The notes beneath the pieces are model-generated. The model was not told the origin of the DNA and made no database searches. It saw nothing but the letters and a program-made list of their open reading frames with translations. Below are positions 8,042-17,651 of a stretch of DNA of 64,000 bases, piece by piece (positions within the stretch are counted from its first letter, which is position 1; every line of letters begins with the position of its first letter). The stretch is from Parapedobacter pyrenivorans_A (GTDB lineage Bacteria > Bacteroidota > Bacteroidia > Sphingobacteriales > Sphingobacteriaceae), in the NCBI RefSeq assembly GCF_041925275.1, contig NZ_JBHEUZ010000001.1, positions 248,001 through 312,000 on the forward strand. The letters are read 5' to 3'. The position numbers and the translations under genes were made by a program.

Positions 8042-10359
8042 CAATAGGTCAATTTAAATTCGTGTCTTCCGGCGCCTACATCTTTCAGCAGCACATAGCT
8101 TCCCTTTAGCACCGTTCCTTCTTTCCGTTCCACACCATTCTGCACCACTGTGAAATGATCCACCCCCGGCGGGACGGGTAAATACACATCGGCTTCCATA
8201 TTTGCGGGTAAAGATACAATCATTTCGAAATAACGGTGTTGTTGATCGAAACTGGTTTCAATGGGTCCGCGAATGGTTGGGAGTTTGGCCTTTGCCCATG
8301 ATAGTCCGGCCGGTTGTGGTTTGATCGCCACCCGCTTGAAACCCGGTGCGGATGGCGTGATTCCTATCACTTTCCGCGGGAGGATATGAACCGGGGAGGC
8401 GCTCCAGGCGTGGCTCCAGCCGTTGTTGTTTTTATATTTCGTGTCCCAAGCTTCAGTAGTCATTGTTGCCCCTACGCGCAACATGTTATACCAGCTTCGA
8501 TCACTTGTTGACGTCAGAAGCGACAGGGCATACGCGTCTTCTTCCGCGTCAAACAGTCCCTCCAATAGGTAATTGGCACTGTAAACGCCGCAAGCCATCC
8601 CTTTTGTCTTGATATGTGCCAATACTTGCGGTTTCTCCTTCTCAGGCACCAGGCCGAAAACAAGGGGGTATAGGTTTGCGTGGAGGGAAGCATGGTCGGT
8701 TCCTATACCGTCTATATAGACCCCCCGGCCAGGATCGAAGAAATGGCGCTGGAATGTCTTGAAAAGCCTGGCATGTGTTTTCCTTAATTGCTCCGCTTCC
8801 CGGCCATTTCCTACGATACGGGCCATTTTTTCCATCAGCTTCAACGTATGGTAGTGGAACGCATTGACGACCGTGTTGTAGTCTGTAAAGACATAGCTGT
8901 CTGTCTCCCCCCCTTCCGGTAGAGCGGCAGAACGCTGTGGCCAATCGACGATGTCGCGCAGCGTCTCTCCGTTAAAAAAAATCGCCGCTTTAAATTCGTC
9001 GGTAACCAGCCCGGTAGTCGTTGATATAAGTCCATTGGGCATGGTCAGCGCGGTCATTAATTTTGGTTTGAGGACCTCATAGTTTTTCCGGATTACACTG
9101 GTATCACCCGTATGCATGAAATCCGCCCAGACCATCATAATCGAGTGGGATATCCATTCAGTCGGCCACGTGGCATGGTAAATCATGTTTTCCAAACTAT
9201 ACCGTGCCGTTGCAAACTCGCGATCTACTGCATAATGCCCTAGCTGATGGATATAGGCGTCCGCCTCGTACATCATCCGTTCGCGTTGGCTCGCTGCATA
9301 GTCGCCGTTAAAAGTATTGGCGATAACCGAGTACCGACATAAGTCATATATTTTGTTCAGCAATGTATCGCTGCTGACAAAATATGACGCATATTCGTCA
9401 GATGGTACATGCAGGCTCAGCTGTTCCGCCGACACCACGGAGAGGTTAAGATCGGCGCCGACTACCTCTACGAAGCGAAAGGGAATCACCTCCATCATAT
9501 GTGCAGGCATGGTTTGGCTATGGGGATAATGCGGTTCAAACCGCGGAATATCCAAATGGTATGTATGCGTTCCCGCTTTTATGGCCAATGGATATTCCCG
9601 GTAAATCACCCCCCCCCCCGGTTCGGCATCGATGGAGTCACCCACATTTTTTTCGCCGATGCGGACTCGCAACGTGGTGTCGGTACGGTCGCCCGGGGCC
9701 GACTTCCAATTGAGTGTAAGTGCCACGTTGGCAAATCCGGCACGTTCGAAAGCGATAAACCAGACCCCGTCCGTTCTTCGATCCACGTGCACGGGGTAGG
9801 TCGGGTGATACTGAATGGGCGGGCGGTCTTCAAGTGTCCACGTTTCTTGCCCCGGCTCGGTACCCAACTGCACCCATCGGCTTTCGCCGGGCCACTGCTT
9901 TTTCCGGCCGGCGTCGCCGATATTGAATTGCTGGACTTCGCTGTATGCGGAAACCTCCCCACTTTTGTTCCATGTCCGCACCTTCCAGTAATAGGCCGTC
10001 TGGGCTTGAAGCGATGTCCCGGCATACGGGATGTGCAAGGCGTTTCGGCCATCTACCTTTCCACTGTCCCACATGTCACCGGTATCCGCTTCCAGCAACC
10101 TTGGAGACGACGCGACCAACAGTTGGTAGCCTGTCTGAAAGTCATTGGGCTCCGATGTAGGCACCACCCAACTAAACATAGGTCCCCGTGTGGTGATAAC
10201 CGACTTTTCGGGCTTTGTCAACAGGTTTGTCATCAAGCCCGAGGGTCTCACCGTGTCGGCGATGGCTAGCTGGCCTGCACCAATCATTAATATTATCCAT
10301 AGCCAGCTATAGCACCTCAACAACCACATGTCTTGTTTCTTTCTTACCTTATTATTCAT
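8041..10359 (-). CDS. GH78-type alpha-L-rhamnosidase, PUL1
   Basis: 772 residues from an ATG at 10359; a second ATG ten codons in (MWLLRCYSW) is also possible. An N-terminal hydrophobic segment is followed by an Fn3-like domain (YQLLVASSPRLL, MWDSGKV, YYWKVRTWNKSGE) and a beta-sandwich with Val-Arg-Ile-Gly-Glu-Lys. The catalytic six-hairpin domain has QRERMMYEADAYIHQLGHY at about 357-375 and HATWPTEWISHSIMM, both typical of the GH78 subgroup with a YEADA motif. First enzyme gene after susD in PUL1, 77 bases downstream. The predicted product is a secreted, probably periplasmic rhamnosidase. Family confidence is high; linkage specificity cannot be read from sequence. Confidence 0.8.
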   Translation of the reverse strand: MNNKVRKKQDMWLLRCYSWLWIILMIGAGQLAIADTVRPSGLMTNLLTKPEKSVITTRGPMFSWVVPTSEPNDFQTGYQLLVASSPRLLEADTGDMWDSGKVDGRNALHIPYAGTSLQAQTAYYWKVRTWNKSGEVSAYSEVQQFNIGDAGRKKQWPGESRWVQLGTEPGQETWTLEDRPPIQYHPTYPVHVDRRTDGVWFIAFERAGFANVALTLNWKSAPGDRTDTTLRVRIGEKNVGDSIDAEPGGGVIYREYPLAIKAGTHTYHLDIPRFEPHYPHSQTMPAHMMEVIPFRFVEVVGADLNLSVVSAEQLSLHVPSDEYASYFVSSDTLLNKIYDLCRYSVIANTFNGDYAASQRERMMYEADAYIHQLGHYAVDREFATARYSLENMIYHATWPTEWISHSIMMVWADFMHTGDTSVIRKNYEVLKPKLMTALTMPNGLISTTTGLVTDEFKAAIFFNGETLRDIVDWPQRSAALPEGGETDSYVFTDYNTVVNAFHYHTLKLMEKMARIVGNGREAEQLRKTHARLFKTFQRHFFDPGRGVYIDGIGTDHASLHANLYPLVFGLVPEKEKPQVLAHIKTKGMACGVYSANYLLEGLFDAEEDAYALSLLTSTSDRSWYNMLRVGATMTTEAWDTKYKNNNGWSHAWSASPVHILPRKVIGITPSAPGFKRVAIKPQPAGLSWAKAKLPTIRGPIETSFDQQHRYFEMIVSLPANMEADVYLPVPPGVDHFTVVQNGVERKEGTVLKGSYVLLKDVGAGRHEFKLTY

Positions 10360-10436
10360 TTCTGCCTAGCATAACGGAGCCCAACCATCCCGATTCCAGC
10401 AACTCCCAATCATCCCGCATCACACACCCCATGCAT

Positions 10437-12164
10437 CTATCTGTTTTGCCATCCGTCATTTTGCGCCAACGGCACATCCTTATTGGTGTCTATGACGGTA
10501 TTTGGAATCGGCCATAAATTGTAATCAAATGTCAAGGTAGCCTGCGCTTCCGGCCAGAATGCATACGTACGGATACGGTCAACAGCAATCGTACCACCCA
10601 TCCGCAGCAACGTATTCCAGCGACTCTCTTCATAAACCAGTTCACGCGCGCGTTCATCCAAAATCAAGTTAAATTGATCATCCACGTCGCCCGCGGTAAC
10701 CATATAGCCACATTGTGCCCGTTCACGCAACAGGTTGATGTCTGCGGCCGCCCCGGCTTTATTGCCCAAACGTTGCTTGGCCTCCGCCCGCAACAGGATC
10801 GTTTCCGATAGGCGGATGAAGTAGTCGTCGCGGAACAAATTGCTCATGTTTTCCCCTTGGTCTAATCCGGTATACCTATCGGTCGCGATTTTACACGACA
10901 CAGGATAGCACAGACTCTGATTCGCCTTATTGGTATTCGCATCGCTGCTCCCATTGTACATTACCTCCCAAGGTACTGGTTGGCCATAATAGGGCGAGGA
11001 TGGAACATTGCCTAAAAATGTCCTTCGGAAAACGATGTCGGAGTTCCGCAGATCGTCGCCCCATTTTTCTGCATAAATATTGTCGCGCGTGTACATCGTC
11101 GGAATCATCTGGGCAATCCCCCTACCGCCGACATCTTCCAATGTGCCCGTTAGATGGGCTGGTGCACCATCGCGGAATACAGGTCCATAGGTGCGGGAGT
11201 ATGGCAGTTTCGATTTGCCGTCTTCTGCACGGTAAGCCGCGTAGTCGATCTGGATTGCCCAGATACACTCGGTATTCCCATCCTGGTAATTGACGTTTTC
11301 TTCCTGGAACAGGTCCCAGTATACATTGCCCTGTTCCTCATTTTGCCGCGAGCCGAAACGCTGTGTCATCAGGGAAAATGTCCCCCCGTTGATCACCTTG
11401 TCCGCATTGGCTACCGATTGGTTAAATGCTGATTGGGCAGCGCCGGCGTCCCCATCGGCCGCCAACTGTATTCCTTGTGCCAGGTACGCCCTTGCCAGCA
11501 TGTGCTGGGATGCACCACGGACCAGACGTCCGCCAGCTCCGGTTGTGGGTGGCAGGTCGTTTTCAATAGCCGTCAACTCGTCGATTGCAAACTGGTAGGT
11601 TTCCACCCGCGACGTCCGTACAAAGTCGTATTTCGGTTCCGTGGTGATATCGGTAACGATCGGTACACCACCGAACAGCTCGCCCAGGTTCAGGTAAGCA
11701 AATGCCCTGAAGAAACGTGCTTGGGCCAGCGCATATGCCTTTTCTTCGGTGCTGGACCACGAAATCTGCTCCAAATCTGCGGAATAGATAGCTAGGTTCG
11801 CCTTGGCAATGATCTGGTACCACGTACTGTAAACATTATAAAAAGTACCATTGTCCGGATTGATATTGCCGTAATTATTGAACGAGTTCCCCCGCCGGAT
11901 GCTCGGCACGTCGTACATATCTGTACCATTGCCGCGCAACACGAAAATCCAGCCTTCCTCACTCGGGTTCGCCCACAGGTCGCGAAGCTGCGAATAAACG
12001 GCCACCAAGGCCTGATCGATCTGTGCCGAGGTGCTGAACGCATTGTCGACGGTATAAAACGTCGGCGGAACCTCCGTTAAGAAATCCTTGTCCGACTCAC
12101 AACCCACCGTCCCTAATAATAGGGTGAATACCAAGCCGAAGCTATATTGATAGATCCTTTTCAT
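10437..12164 (-). CDS. susD: SusD/RagB-type glycan-binding lipoprotein, PUL1
   Basis: 575 residues from the ATG at 12164; an ATG three codons upstream (12173) is also in frame, and GAGAGAA just before 12164 supports the shorter form. The lipobox is LGTVGC, followed by ESDKDFLTEVPP, the usual SusD start. The body has the TPR-rich SusD fold with characteristic segments such as ALAQARFFRAFAYLNLGELFG and, near the C-terminus, FIRLSETILLRAEAKQRLGN, LLRERA and DERARELVYEESRWNTLLR. It forms the lid of the SusC transporter and binds the glycan at the cell surface. It lies ten to twenty bases downstream of susC. The symbol is used for the family, not for a starch locus. Confidence 0.95.
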   Translation of the reverse strand: MKRIYQYSFGLVFTLLLGTVGCESDKDFLTEVPPTFYTVDNAFSTSAQIDQALVAVYSQLRDLWANPSEEGWIFVLRGNGTDMYDVPSIRRGNSFNNYGNINPDNGTFYNVYSTWYQIIAKANLAIYSADLEQISWSSTEEKAYALAQARFFRAFAYLNLGELFGGVPIVTDITTEPKYDFVRTSRVETYQFAIDELTAIENDLPPTTGAGGRLVRGASQHMLARAYLAQGIQLAADGDAGAAQSAFNQSVANADKVINGGTFSLMTQRFGSRQNEEQGNVYWDLFQEENVNYQDGNTECIWAIQIDYAAYRAEDGKSKLPYSRTYGPVFRDGAPAHLTGTLEDVGGRGIAQMIPTMYTRDNIYAEKWGDDLRNSDIVFRRTFLGNVPSSPYYGQPVPWEVMYNGSSDANTNKANQSLCYPVSCKIATDRYTGLDQGENMSNLFRDDYFIRLSETILLRAEAKQRLGNKAGAAADINLLRERAQCGYMVTAGDVDDQFNLILDERARELVYEESRWNTLLRMGGTIAVDRIRTYAFWPEAQATLTFDYNLWPIPNTVIDTNKDVPLAQNDGWQNR

Positions 12165-12183
12165 TTCTCTCATCTGATAATGG

Positions 12184-15100
12184 TTAAAAACTCAAGTTTA
12201 CACCCAGCGAATAGGTTGAAACCACGGGCATGACGTTGTCCCTAATCCGTGCCCCTGTTTCCGGGTCGCCTCCAAACCAGTTGGTAAACGTACCCAGGTT
12301 TTTCGCCGTGGCAAACACCCGCAACGAACCGATATGTGCGGCAGACACCCATGGCTGGTCAAACGTGTAAGACAGGGTCACATCCTGGACCCGCACGAAG
12401 CCCCGGCTTTGCAGGCCAAGGAAACGCCCATCTCCCGCAAACGTAGCCGAAGGATAAACGTTGCTTGGATTTTCAGGAGTCCAGTACGGAATGTCATGCA
12501 GGTTATCATTAAACCTGCCGGTGCCACTGGTCATGTAAGCCGATGGGTTGGTCCGCAAATACTTATTATTGCCGCCGAATACGCCGGTAACCATGACATA
12601 AAAATCAAAGTTTTTATAGGTCAGGTTGCTACTGAAATTCAACCGGAAATTTTCCATTTCATCCCCCAGGATTTTCCGGTCGGCAGCCGTGATGCCCGGC
12701 TCGCCGTCCAGATCCCGATACTTGGGTGCACCGGGCGCGGCGCCGGTCAGTTCGATGTATTCGGTATCATCTTCCTGCACGATGCCGATTTGTTCGTAGC
12801 CGTAGATGGCACCTATCGATTCTCCGATAAACAGGCTATTGGCAATATCGTCATCCTCTACCCCATCCCCGTCAAGGTCTTCACCATACAGGGAAACCAA
12901 CTTATTATTGTTTTTCCAGAAGGTTACGGTTGTGCTCCATGTGAGGTTTGGCTTTTGCACATTTATTGTACGTACCGTAGCTTCAATACCGGTGTTGTTT
13001 ACCTGCCCCATGGAAGTTAGCATGGTTTTAAAGCCGGTCATAACCGGGATGTTACGGGTAAAAATCTGGTCTGTGGTTTTGGCAAAATAAAAATCTAGAT
13101 CGGCAAAAATCCGGTTACCCAACCAAGCCGACTCAAATCCGGCATTCCAGGACGACGTTTTTTCCCAGCCTAGTGATCTATTGCCGAGCGTGTTCTGGTA
13201 CAAGCCATAATAGACCTCGCCGGGTGAATCGGAAAATTCATAACGAACACCGCCGCTCGCCGCATTATTGACCACGGAAAGTGTACCGTATGGACCGACC
13301 CCTTGATTTCCGTTCTGCCCCCAAGAGAATTTAAGTTTCATATCGTCCAGCACACCGGGTGACGTCATAAATGGCTCGTTCGTGATCCGCCAGGCAACGC
13401 CTGCTGCCCAGAAATCAGCCCATTTGTTGTTCGCACCGAATACCGAGGCACCATCCCGGCGATAGGATCCCGTGAAGTAATATTTATCGGCGAATGCATA
13501 GTTTACGCGGCCAAGATATCCGATGTTCGTGCGTTCATTGCCCTCCAGATTAACCCGCTGAACGGTCGCCTTATGCAATCCTTGGACACCGAGTATCGTA
13601 TTGCCATTGGCCGCGAAATCATTACCGGACGACACTTCCCGCCCGTATTTCAGAAAATCCCGCGTCGCAACCAAGGTCACATCCAATGCATGGTCTCCGA
13701 ACGTATTGGTATAGTTCACGATATTGTCAAATACATAGCTGAACGTTTCCCTTCGGTCGATACTTCCATTGGCATTGGTCAGGAAACCCTGGATGGTGGA
13801 CGGCAAATACCGATCAGGAGACTCGCCTTCCTGCACGTAATTGTCTTCGTAGTAAAAGTTCCCGTAATAAACATGGTCCTGATTAAGCAGGTAATTGACC
13901 CGGTAGCTCAATCCTTCCACCCAGGGCAACTTCACCACCGCATATGTATTCAGCCGGTAGCTATCCAGTAAGTCCTCATTGTCTCGCGTATTGTCATCCA
14001 CACCCCATAGCGGGTTAACAGATGATTGGGTATACGGATATTTCTCGAGGTTACCCTGGTCGTCGCGATACATCACCCCATAGGGCGACATGGTCTGGGC
14101 AGCCCCAACGTTAGCCGACACCCCCGAGTAATCCCGCTTGGAAAAACCGGCATCGATGCCCACTTCCAACCATTTTGTTATCTTGGTATTGAGTTTCGCC
14201 AATATGGAAATCCGATTGAACTGATCACCCACGATGACACTTTTGTTGTCATCGAATGACGTGGACAAATAGTAATTGACATTTTCCGTAGCACCTGAAA
14301 CCGCAGCTTGATAATTCTGCATGGCACCCGTTCGGGTTACTTCATCCAACCACACCGTTTCACGGCCTGCATCTAAATTGGCTAATTCTCCACTTTTCAA
14401 CCAGTTGGTTGAACCGGGGGTATACTGGTTACGTGCATTGACCATTTCCAGCCAGTCTTCACCACGTAACATCACCGGTTGGTTCTGCCAATTCTGGAAA
14501 CCAACGGACGAGTTGAAGCTGATTATCGGCTTGCCGCTACGTCCTTTCTTGGTGGTTACAGCGATTACCCCGTTGGCAGATTTCGAACCGTACGCCGCTG
14601 TCGAAGTTGCATCTTTCAGCACATCGATTGTCGCAATATCGTTCGGGTTGATGTCACTTATGCTACCCATGAAAATCACACCATCCAACACGATCAGCGG
14701 GGCATTGTTTCCGTCGATGGAATTCTGCCCCCGGACTTGCATGGACGGCTCCCCACCCGCTGAGTTTGTTGCACCGATGTTCAGTCCACTCACGCTGCCT
14801 TTGAGCGCTTCGAGCACGTTGAGATTCGATGTCAGGGCGATGGGTGAGCTTTCCAAATTCAAAGATCCGACCGAACCAGTGAAGTCTTTCCGTTTCGTGG
14901 TACCATAGCCTACAACGATCACCTCATCTAAATTAGATAATTCCGCCTGTAACACGACGCTCACCGTAAGCGCACCATCGAGTGTAAGTTCTTCCGGCAG
15001 ATAGCCGACTGCACTGAACGTCAATAGTTCTCCGGCCGACGCTTGTACGCGGAACTGTCCGTTGGCATCCGTGGCCGCGCCACGGGATGTCCCATGCACC

Positions 15101-15555
15101 CGCACCGACACCCCTTCTATCGGATTCCCCGTTGAGTCGCGCACCGTGCCGGTATACAATTCCTGTATCACAACCGTCTCACGTACCATCATCGGTCGTT
15201 GCTTGATTACAACTGTCTTATCTTCGCTAAAAACAAGCTCCAAGGACTGGTCGGCAAAACATTGTTCCAACACTTGTTGGAAAGGCACTTCGGTTACCCG
15301 TAACGTAACACGGGGTACTTTTCGAAGCACTTTAGCATCGTAGATAAAATCGTACCCACTTTGCCGGGATAATTCATAAAGCACCTGTGTTATGGGCGTA
15401 TTCTTCACATGGAGACTAACGGTCTGCCCGTGGCCGGCGACGGCCACCTGGACAAAAGCGATCGTTAACAACAAGCATATTTTCATAACCATCAAATAGG
15501 GAAATGAACGAATGATTGGCTTTCCGCAATGGTTTGCAGTTAAAGTTTTATACAT
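12184..15555 (-). CDS. susC: SusC/RagA-type TonB-dependent transporter with STN signalling domain, PUL1
   Basis: 1123 residues from the ATG at 15555. A long n-region precedes the signal peptide (hydrophobic core about 20-40, cut after VAGHGQ). Residues about 45-115 are an STN (secretin/TonB N-terminal) domain (ITQVLYELSRQSGYDFIYDA), which in such receptors contacts a FecR anti-sigma factor. Residues about 130-210 are a CarboxypepD_reg-like beta domain (GTVRDSTGNPIEGVSVRVHG). The SusC signature LDEVIVVGYGTTKRKDFTGSV opens the plug domain, which contains PLIVLDGV and IDVLKDATSTAAYGSK. The rest is a 22-strand barrel ending in Ser-Leu-Gly-Val-Asn-Leu-Ser-Phe. It imports oligosaccharides with SusD as lid and reports substrate binding to the FecR-sigma pair upstream. 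Confidence 0.96.
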   Translation of the reverse strand: MYKTLTANHCGKPIIRSFPYLMVMKICLLLTIAFVQVAVAGHGQTVSLHVKNTPITQVLYELSRQSGYDFIYDAKVLRKVPRVTLRVTEVPFQQVLEQCFADQSLELVFSEDKTVVIKQRPMMVRETVVIQELYTGTVRDSTGNPIEGVSVRVHGTSRGAATDANGQFRVQASAGELLTFSAVGYLPEELTLDGALTVSVVLQAELSNLDEVIVVGYGTTKRKDFTGSVGSLNLESSPIALTSNLNVLEALKGSVSGLNIGATNSAGGEPSMQVRGQNSIDGNNAPLIVLDGVIFMGSISDINPNDIATIDVLKDATSTAAYGSKSANGVIAVTTKKGRSGKPIISFNSSVGFQNWQNQPVMLRGEDWLEMVNARNQYTPGSTNWLKSGELANLDAGRETVWLDEVTRTGAMQNYQAAVSGATENVNYYLSTSFDDNKSVIVGDQFNRISILAKLNTKITKWLEVGIDAGFSKRDYSGVSANVGAAQTMSPYGVMYRDDQGNLEKYPYTQSSVNPLWGVDDNTRDNEDLLDSYRLNTYAVVKLPWVEGLSYRVNYLLNQDHVYYGNFYYEDNYVQEGESPDRYLPSTIQGFLTNANGSIDRRETFSYVFDNIVNYTNTFGDHALDVTLVATRDFLKYGREVSSGNDFAANGNTILGVQGLHKATVQRVNLEGNERTNIGYLGRVNYAFADKYYFTGSYRRDGASVFGANNKWADFWAAGVAWRITNEPFMTSPGVLDDMKLKFSWGQNGNQGVGPYGTLSVVNNAASGGVRYEFSDSPGEVYYGLYQNTLGNRSLGWEKTSSWNAGFESAWLGNRIFADLDFYFAKTTDQIFTRNIPVMTGFKTMLTSMGQVNNTGIEATVRTINVQKPNLTWSTTVTFWKNNNKLVSLYGEDLDGDGVEDDDIANSLFIGESIGAIYGYEQIGIVQEDDTEYIELTGAAPGAPKYRDLDGEPGITAADRKILGDEMENFRLNFSSNLTYKNFDFYVMVTGVFGGNNKYLRTNPSAYMTSGTGRFNDNLHDIPYWTPENPSNVYPSATFAGDGRFLGLQSRGFVRVQDVTLSYTFDQPWVSAAHIGSLRVFATAKNLGTFTNWFGGDPETGARIRDNVMPVVSTYSLGVNLSF

Positions 15556-15595
15556 TTGAATTCGGGTTATAAATTTGTAATTGGTTTACACATCA

Positions 15596-15605
15596 ATTTA
15601 TTGAA
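15596..15605 (-). promoter_or_regulatory. Shared decamer upstream of PUL1 susC
   Basis: On the minus strand this reads TTCAATAAAT, ending 40 bases before the susC start codon. The same ten bases occur upstream of the PUL2 susC at 48856-48865. The position in both gaps suggests a promoter or operator element for susC expression. Inference from two occurrences only. Confidence 0.35.
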
Positions 15606-15634
15606 TTACCCCATTTTTTCCGCTGTGGCGGATG

Positions 15635-15671
15635 ATAGCCGGGTGCGGGCCAACGCCCCGGTTATTTTTTT
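15635..15671 (+). terminator. Intrinsic-terminator-like hairpin, antisense to PUL1
   Basis: The stem pairs 15635-15643 with 15657-15665 and, after a bulged T, 15645-15647 with 15654-15656; the loop is GGCCAA. It is followed directly by T7 ending at 15671. The orientation is plus strand, opposite to all PUL1 genes, so it would stop transcripts running from susC toward fecR. No plus-strand gene precedes it. Confidence 0.6.
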
Positions 15672-15692
15672 GGGATAATTGTGGGGTAAAAG

Positions 15693-16889
15693 TTATTTTT
15701 CCATCACAATAATCCTCCTTTCTGTTATTTTAAAATCTACCAGACCCGTCGTCCTGAAACTCGTTAACAACTGGGTAATGCTTTTCGAACGTTGAAAGGT
15801 TCCTCCAAACCGTTTGTCTGCCATGTTACCGTGGTATTCCACTTCCACATCATACCAACGTGCCACCCGCTCCATGATGCTTTCAATCCCTTCATCATTG
15901 AACAAGAAATACCCATGATGCCAAGCAAGCTCCTGATCCATATTGGCGGCCTCCACCTGTAATGGGGAAGCTTCCCGATTTATGACCTGCTCTCCGGGGT
16001 GCAGTAATACCGTAGCACCGTTGGCAACGACCCTCAGGCTACCTTCAACCAAGGTCGTCTTCGTCTCACGGATGCCATATGCATCGATATTGAACGACGT
16101 TCCTAACACTTCAACTTCCTGGGTTAGCGTCTTAACAATGAACGGCTTTGGAGTGCTTAAATGTTGTACTTCGAAAAAAGCCTCCCCTTCCAATTCGACC
16201 ATACGCTCGCGGCCCGCGAACTGGGTAGGATATTTCAACGTTGTTTGGGAATTGAGATGTACCTTGGTACCGTCTGGTAAGACCAGTCGATAATGCCCTC
16301 CCTTGGGGATCGTGATGGTATTGTATGTCACTGGTGCTTCTGATGCCGCAACGGTGGGCTCATAACGGATTTCTCCATCGGCAAGCTCCTTGATATGCAT
16401 ACCGCCTTCTTCGGCAAGCACGCCTGCCCCGGTTCCATCCAATACAATGGTCCTTCCGTCGCCCAATTTTATGACTGCCTTATCGGTGCCCGGTTCAATA
16501 CCATATTGGCTAACAGCTTGTTCAAGGGTCAGTCCAGCCGTAGCTTTATCTCCGCCAGTAAAATAGGGAATAATTATCGCGATTAGTATGATACTCGCCG
16601 CCGCCAGTAAAGTTGGGTACAGTGCGGTAAACCGACGCTTACTCACTGCCTTTGGTAGATCAACTGTAGGTCGTTGATCCAAAATACGTCGCAGCAATAG
16701 TCTGCTTTCCTGTTCGGAAAAGGCTGTATGTTTCGGTTTAAATTGCTCCCAAGCGTCTGCAATGAGCTGCTCTGCCTGGCCTTTGTTTTGCAAATCAGCC
16801 AGGTATCCCAACAATTCGCTATGCTCCGCATCGGTAATGGTGCGATCCATCACCCGGGTTATTAAAACGGCAAACCGTGAATTCTCCAT
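15693..16889 (-). CDS. FecR-family anti-sigma factor, PUL1
   Basis: 398 residues if started at the ATG at 16889, which gives the usual short N-terminus and the same length as the FecR of PUL2; an in-frame ATG 11 codons upstream (16922) is the alternative. The N-terminal cytoplasmic domain (about 1-80) binds the sigma factor. A transmembrane helix lies at about 90-115 (LLAAASIILIAIIIPYF). The periplasmic FecR domain follows (TITIPKGGHYRLVLPDGT, VHLNSQTTLKYP, VELEGEAFFEVQH, VLGTSFNIDAY, TLVEGSLRV), and then a DUF4974-type C-terminal domain (IESIMERVARWYDVEVEY) that contacts the SusC STN domain. It lies downstream of the sigma gene and upstream of susC. Confidence 0.93.
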   Translation of the reverse strand: MENSRFAVLITRVMDRTITDAEHSELLGYLADLQNKGQAEQLIADAWEQFKPKHTAFSEQESRLLLRRILDQRPTVDLPKAVSKRRFTALYPTLLAAASIILIAIIIPYFTGGDKATAGLTLEQAVSQYGIEPGTDKAVIKLGDGRTIVLDGTGAGVLAEEGGMHIKELADGEIRYEPTVAASEAPVTYNTITIPKGGHYRLVLPDGTKVHLNSQTTLKYPTQFAGRERMVELEGEAFFEVQHLSTPKPFIVKTLTQEVEVLGTSFNIDAYGIRETKTTLVEGSLRVVANGATVLLHPGEQVINREASPLQVEAANMDQELAWHHGYFLFNDEGIESIMERVARWYDVEVEYHGNMADKRFGGTFQRSKSITQLLTSFRTTGLVDFKITERRIIVMEK

Positions 16890-16983
16890 CTTCTGAAAGC
16901 AAATAAATTGGTCCTCTAGCATAAAGACACAAGAATGCCAAAAAGTGGATGTATAACAAGAAACTTTTTTGAAAATTAGTTTT

Positions 16984-17565
16984 TCAATACCAGCACACCG
17001 CCAAAATAGCCGAAATCACGACTTCTGCCTTTACGAATTCGCTGATGAATTTCAGGGCAAGGTGTTGGTATTTTTTAACAGAATCAATGGAAAGGTTCAT
17101 TTGCCGCGAAATTTCCGGGTTTCTGTAACCCTGTTGACGAAGGCTAAATACCCGCTGTTGTTGCGGAGGCAATTGGCGTACGGCACGTTCAACCAATTCA
17201 TGAGGATCATAAGATATCTCCTCCTTCTCCCACGGTTCCACCCACTCAACCTCTCGCAGGTACGCTTCTTGTCTTTCTCGTTCGACAACCCACTTCCGAA
17301 TGTGATTCAAGGTATGGTTACGACACAGGATAAACAGGTAAGCGTCAAAGTTATTGACCATAGGAAGGGATTCACGGTTGATCCACACTTTGGCAAATAC
17401 TTCTTGTACAATCTCGGCAGTAGAATCTCGGTCACGGGTAAGTAATTGCACAAATTCGCTGAGTTGGTTGTGGTAAGCACGAAACAACGTTGCAAAAGCC
17501 ATTTCGTCTCCTTTTGCAATGTGTGCCAACACTTCCGTTTCGTTATTTAACCTCTGCAATGCCAT
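16984..17565 (-). CDS. ECF RNA polymerase sigma factor, PUL1
   Basis: 193 residues. Sigma region 2 covers about 20-90 (AFATLFRAYHNQLSEFVQLL, AEIVQEVFAKVWINRE, FDAYLFILCRNHTLNHIRK). Region 4 covers about 120-180 (RAVRQLPPQQQRVFSLRQQG, NPEISRQMNLSIDSVKKYQ). A short hydrophobic tail (VVISAILAVCWY) ends the protein, common in the Bacteroidota ECF group paired with FecR and SusC. It should be held inactive by the FecR protein encoded 61 bases or more downstream and released when the SusC binds its glycan. It is the first gene of PUL1. No clear promoter was found upstream. Confidence 0.94.
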   Translation of the reverse strand: MALQRLNNETEVLAHIAKGDEMAFATLFRAYHNQLSEFVQLLTRDRDSTAEIVQEVFAKVWINRESLPMVNNFDAYLFILCRNHTLNHIRKWVVERERQEAYLREVEWVEPWEKEEISYDPHELVERAVRQLPPQQQRVFSLRQQGYRNPEISRQMNLSIDSVKKYQHLALKFISEFVKAEVVISAILAVCWY

Positions 17566-17651
17566 TAGCTAACGTTAGGAAACCTGCTATAACTGATATT
17601 TGGCAAGGGTACGTTTTTTATTTAGAAAATGCATCCTGTCCTATCCTGAAA

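Noticed and set aside
9409..10269. 286-codon open frame on the plus strand inside the first GH78 gene
   Set aside because: Antisense shadow; Cys/His/Arg-rich with no domain.
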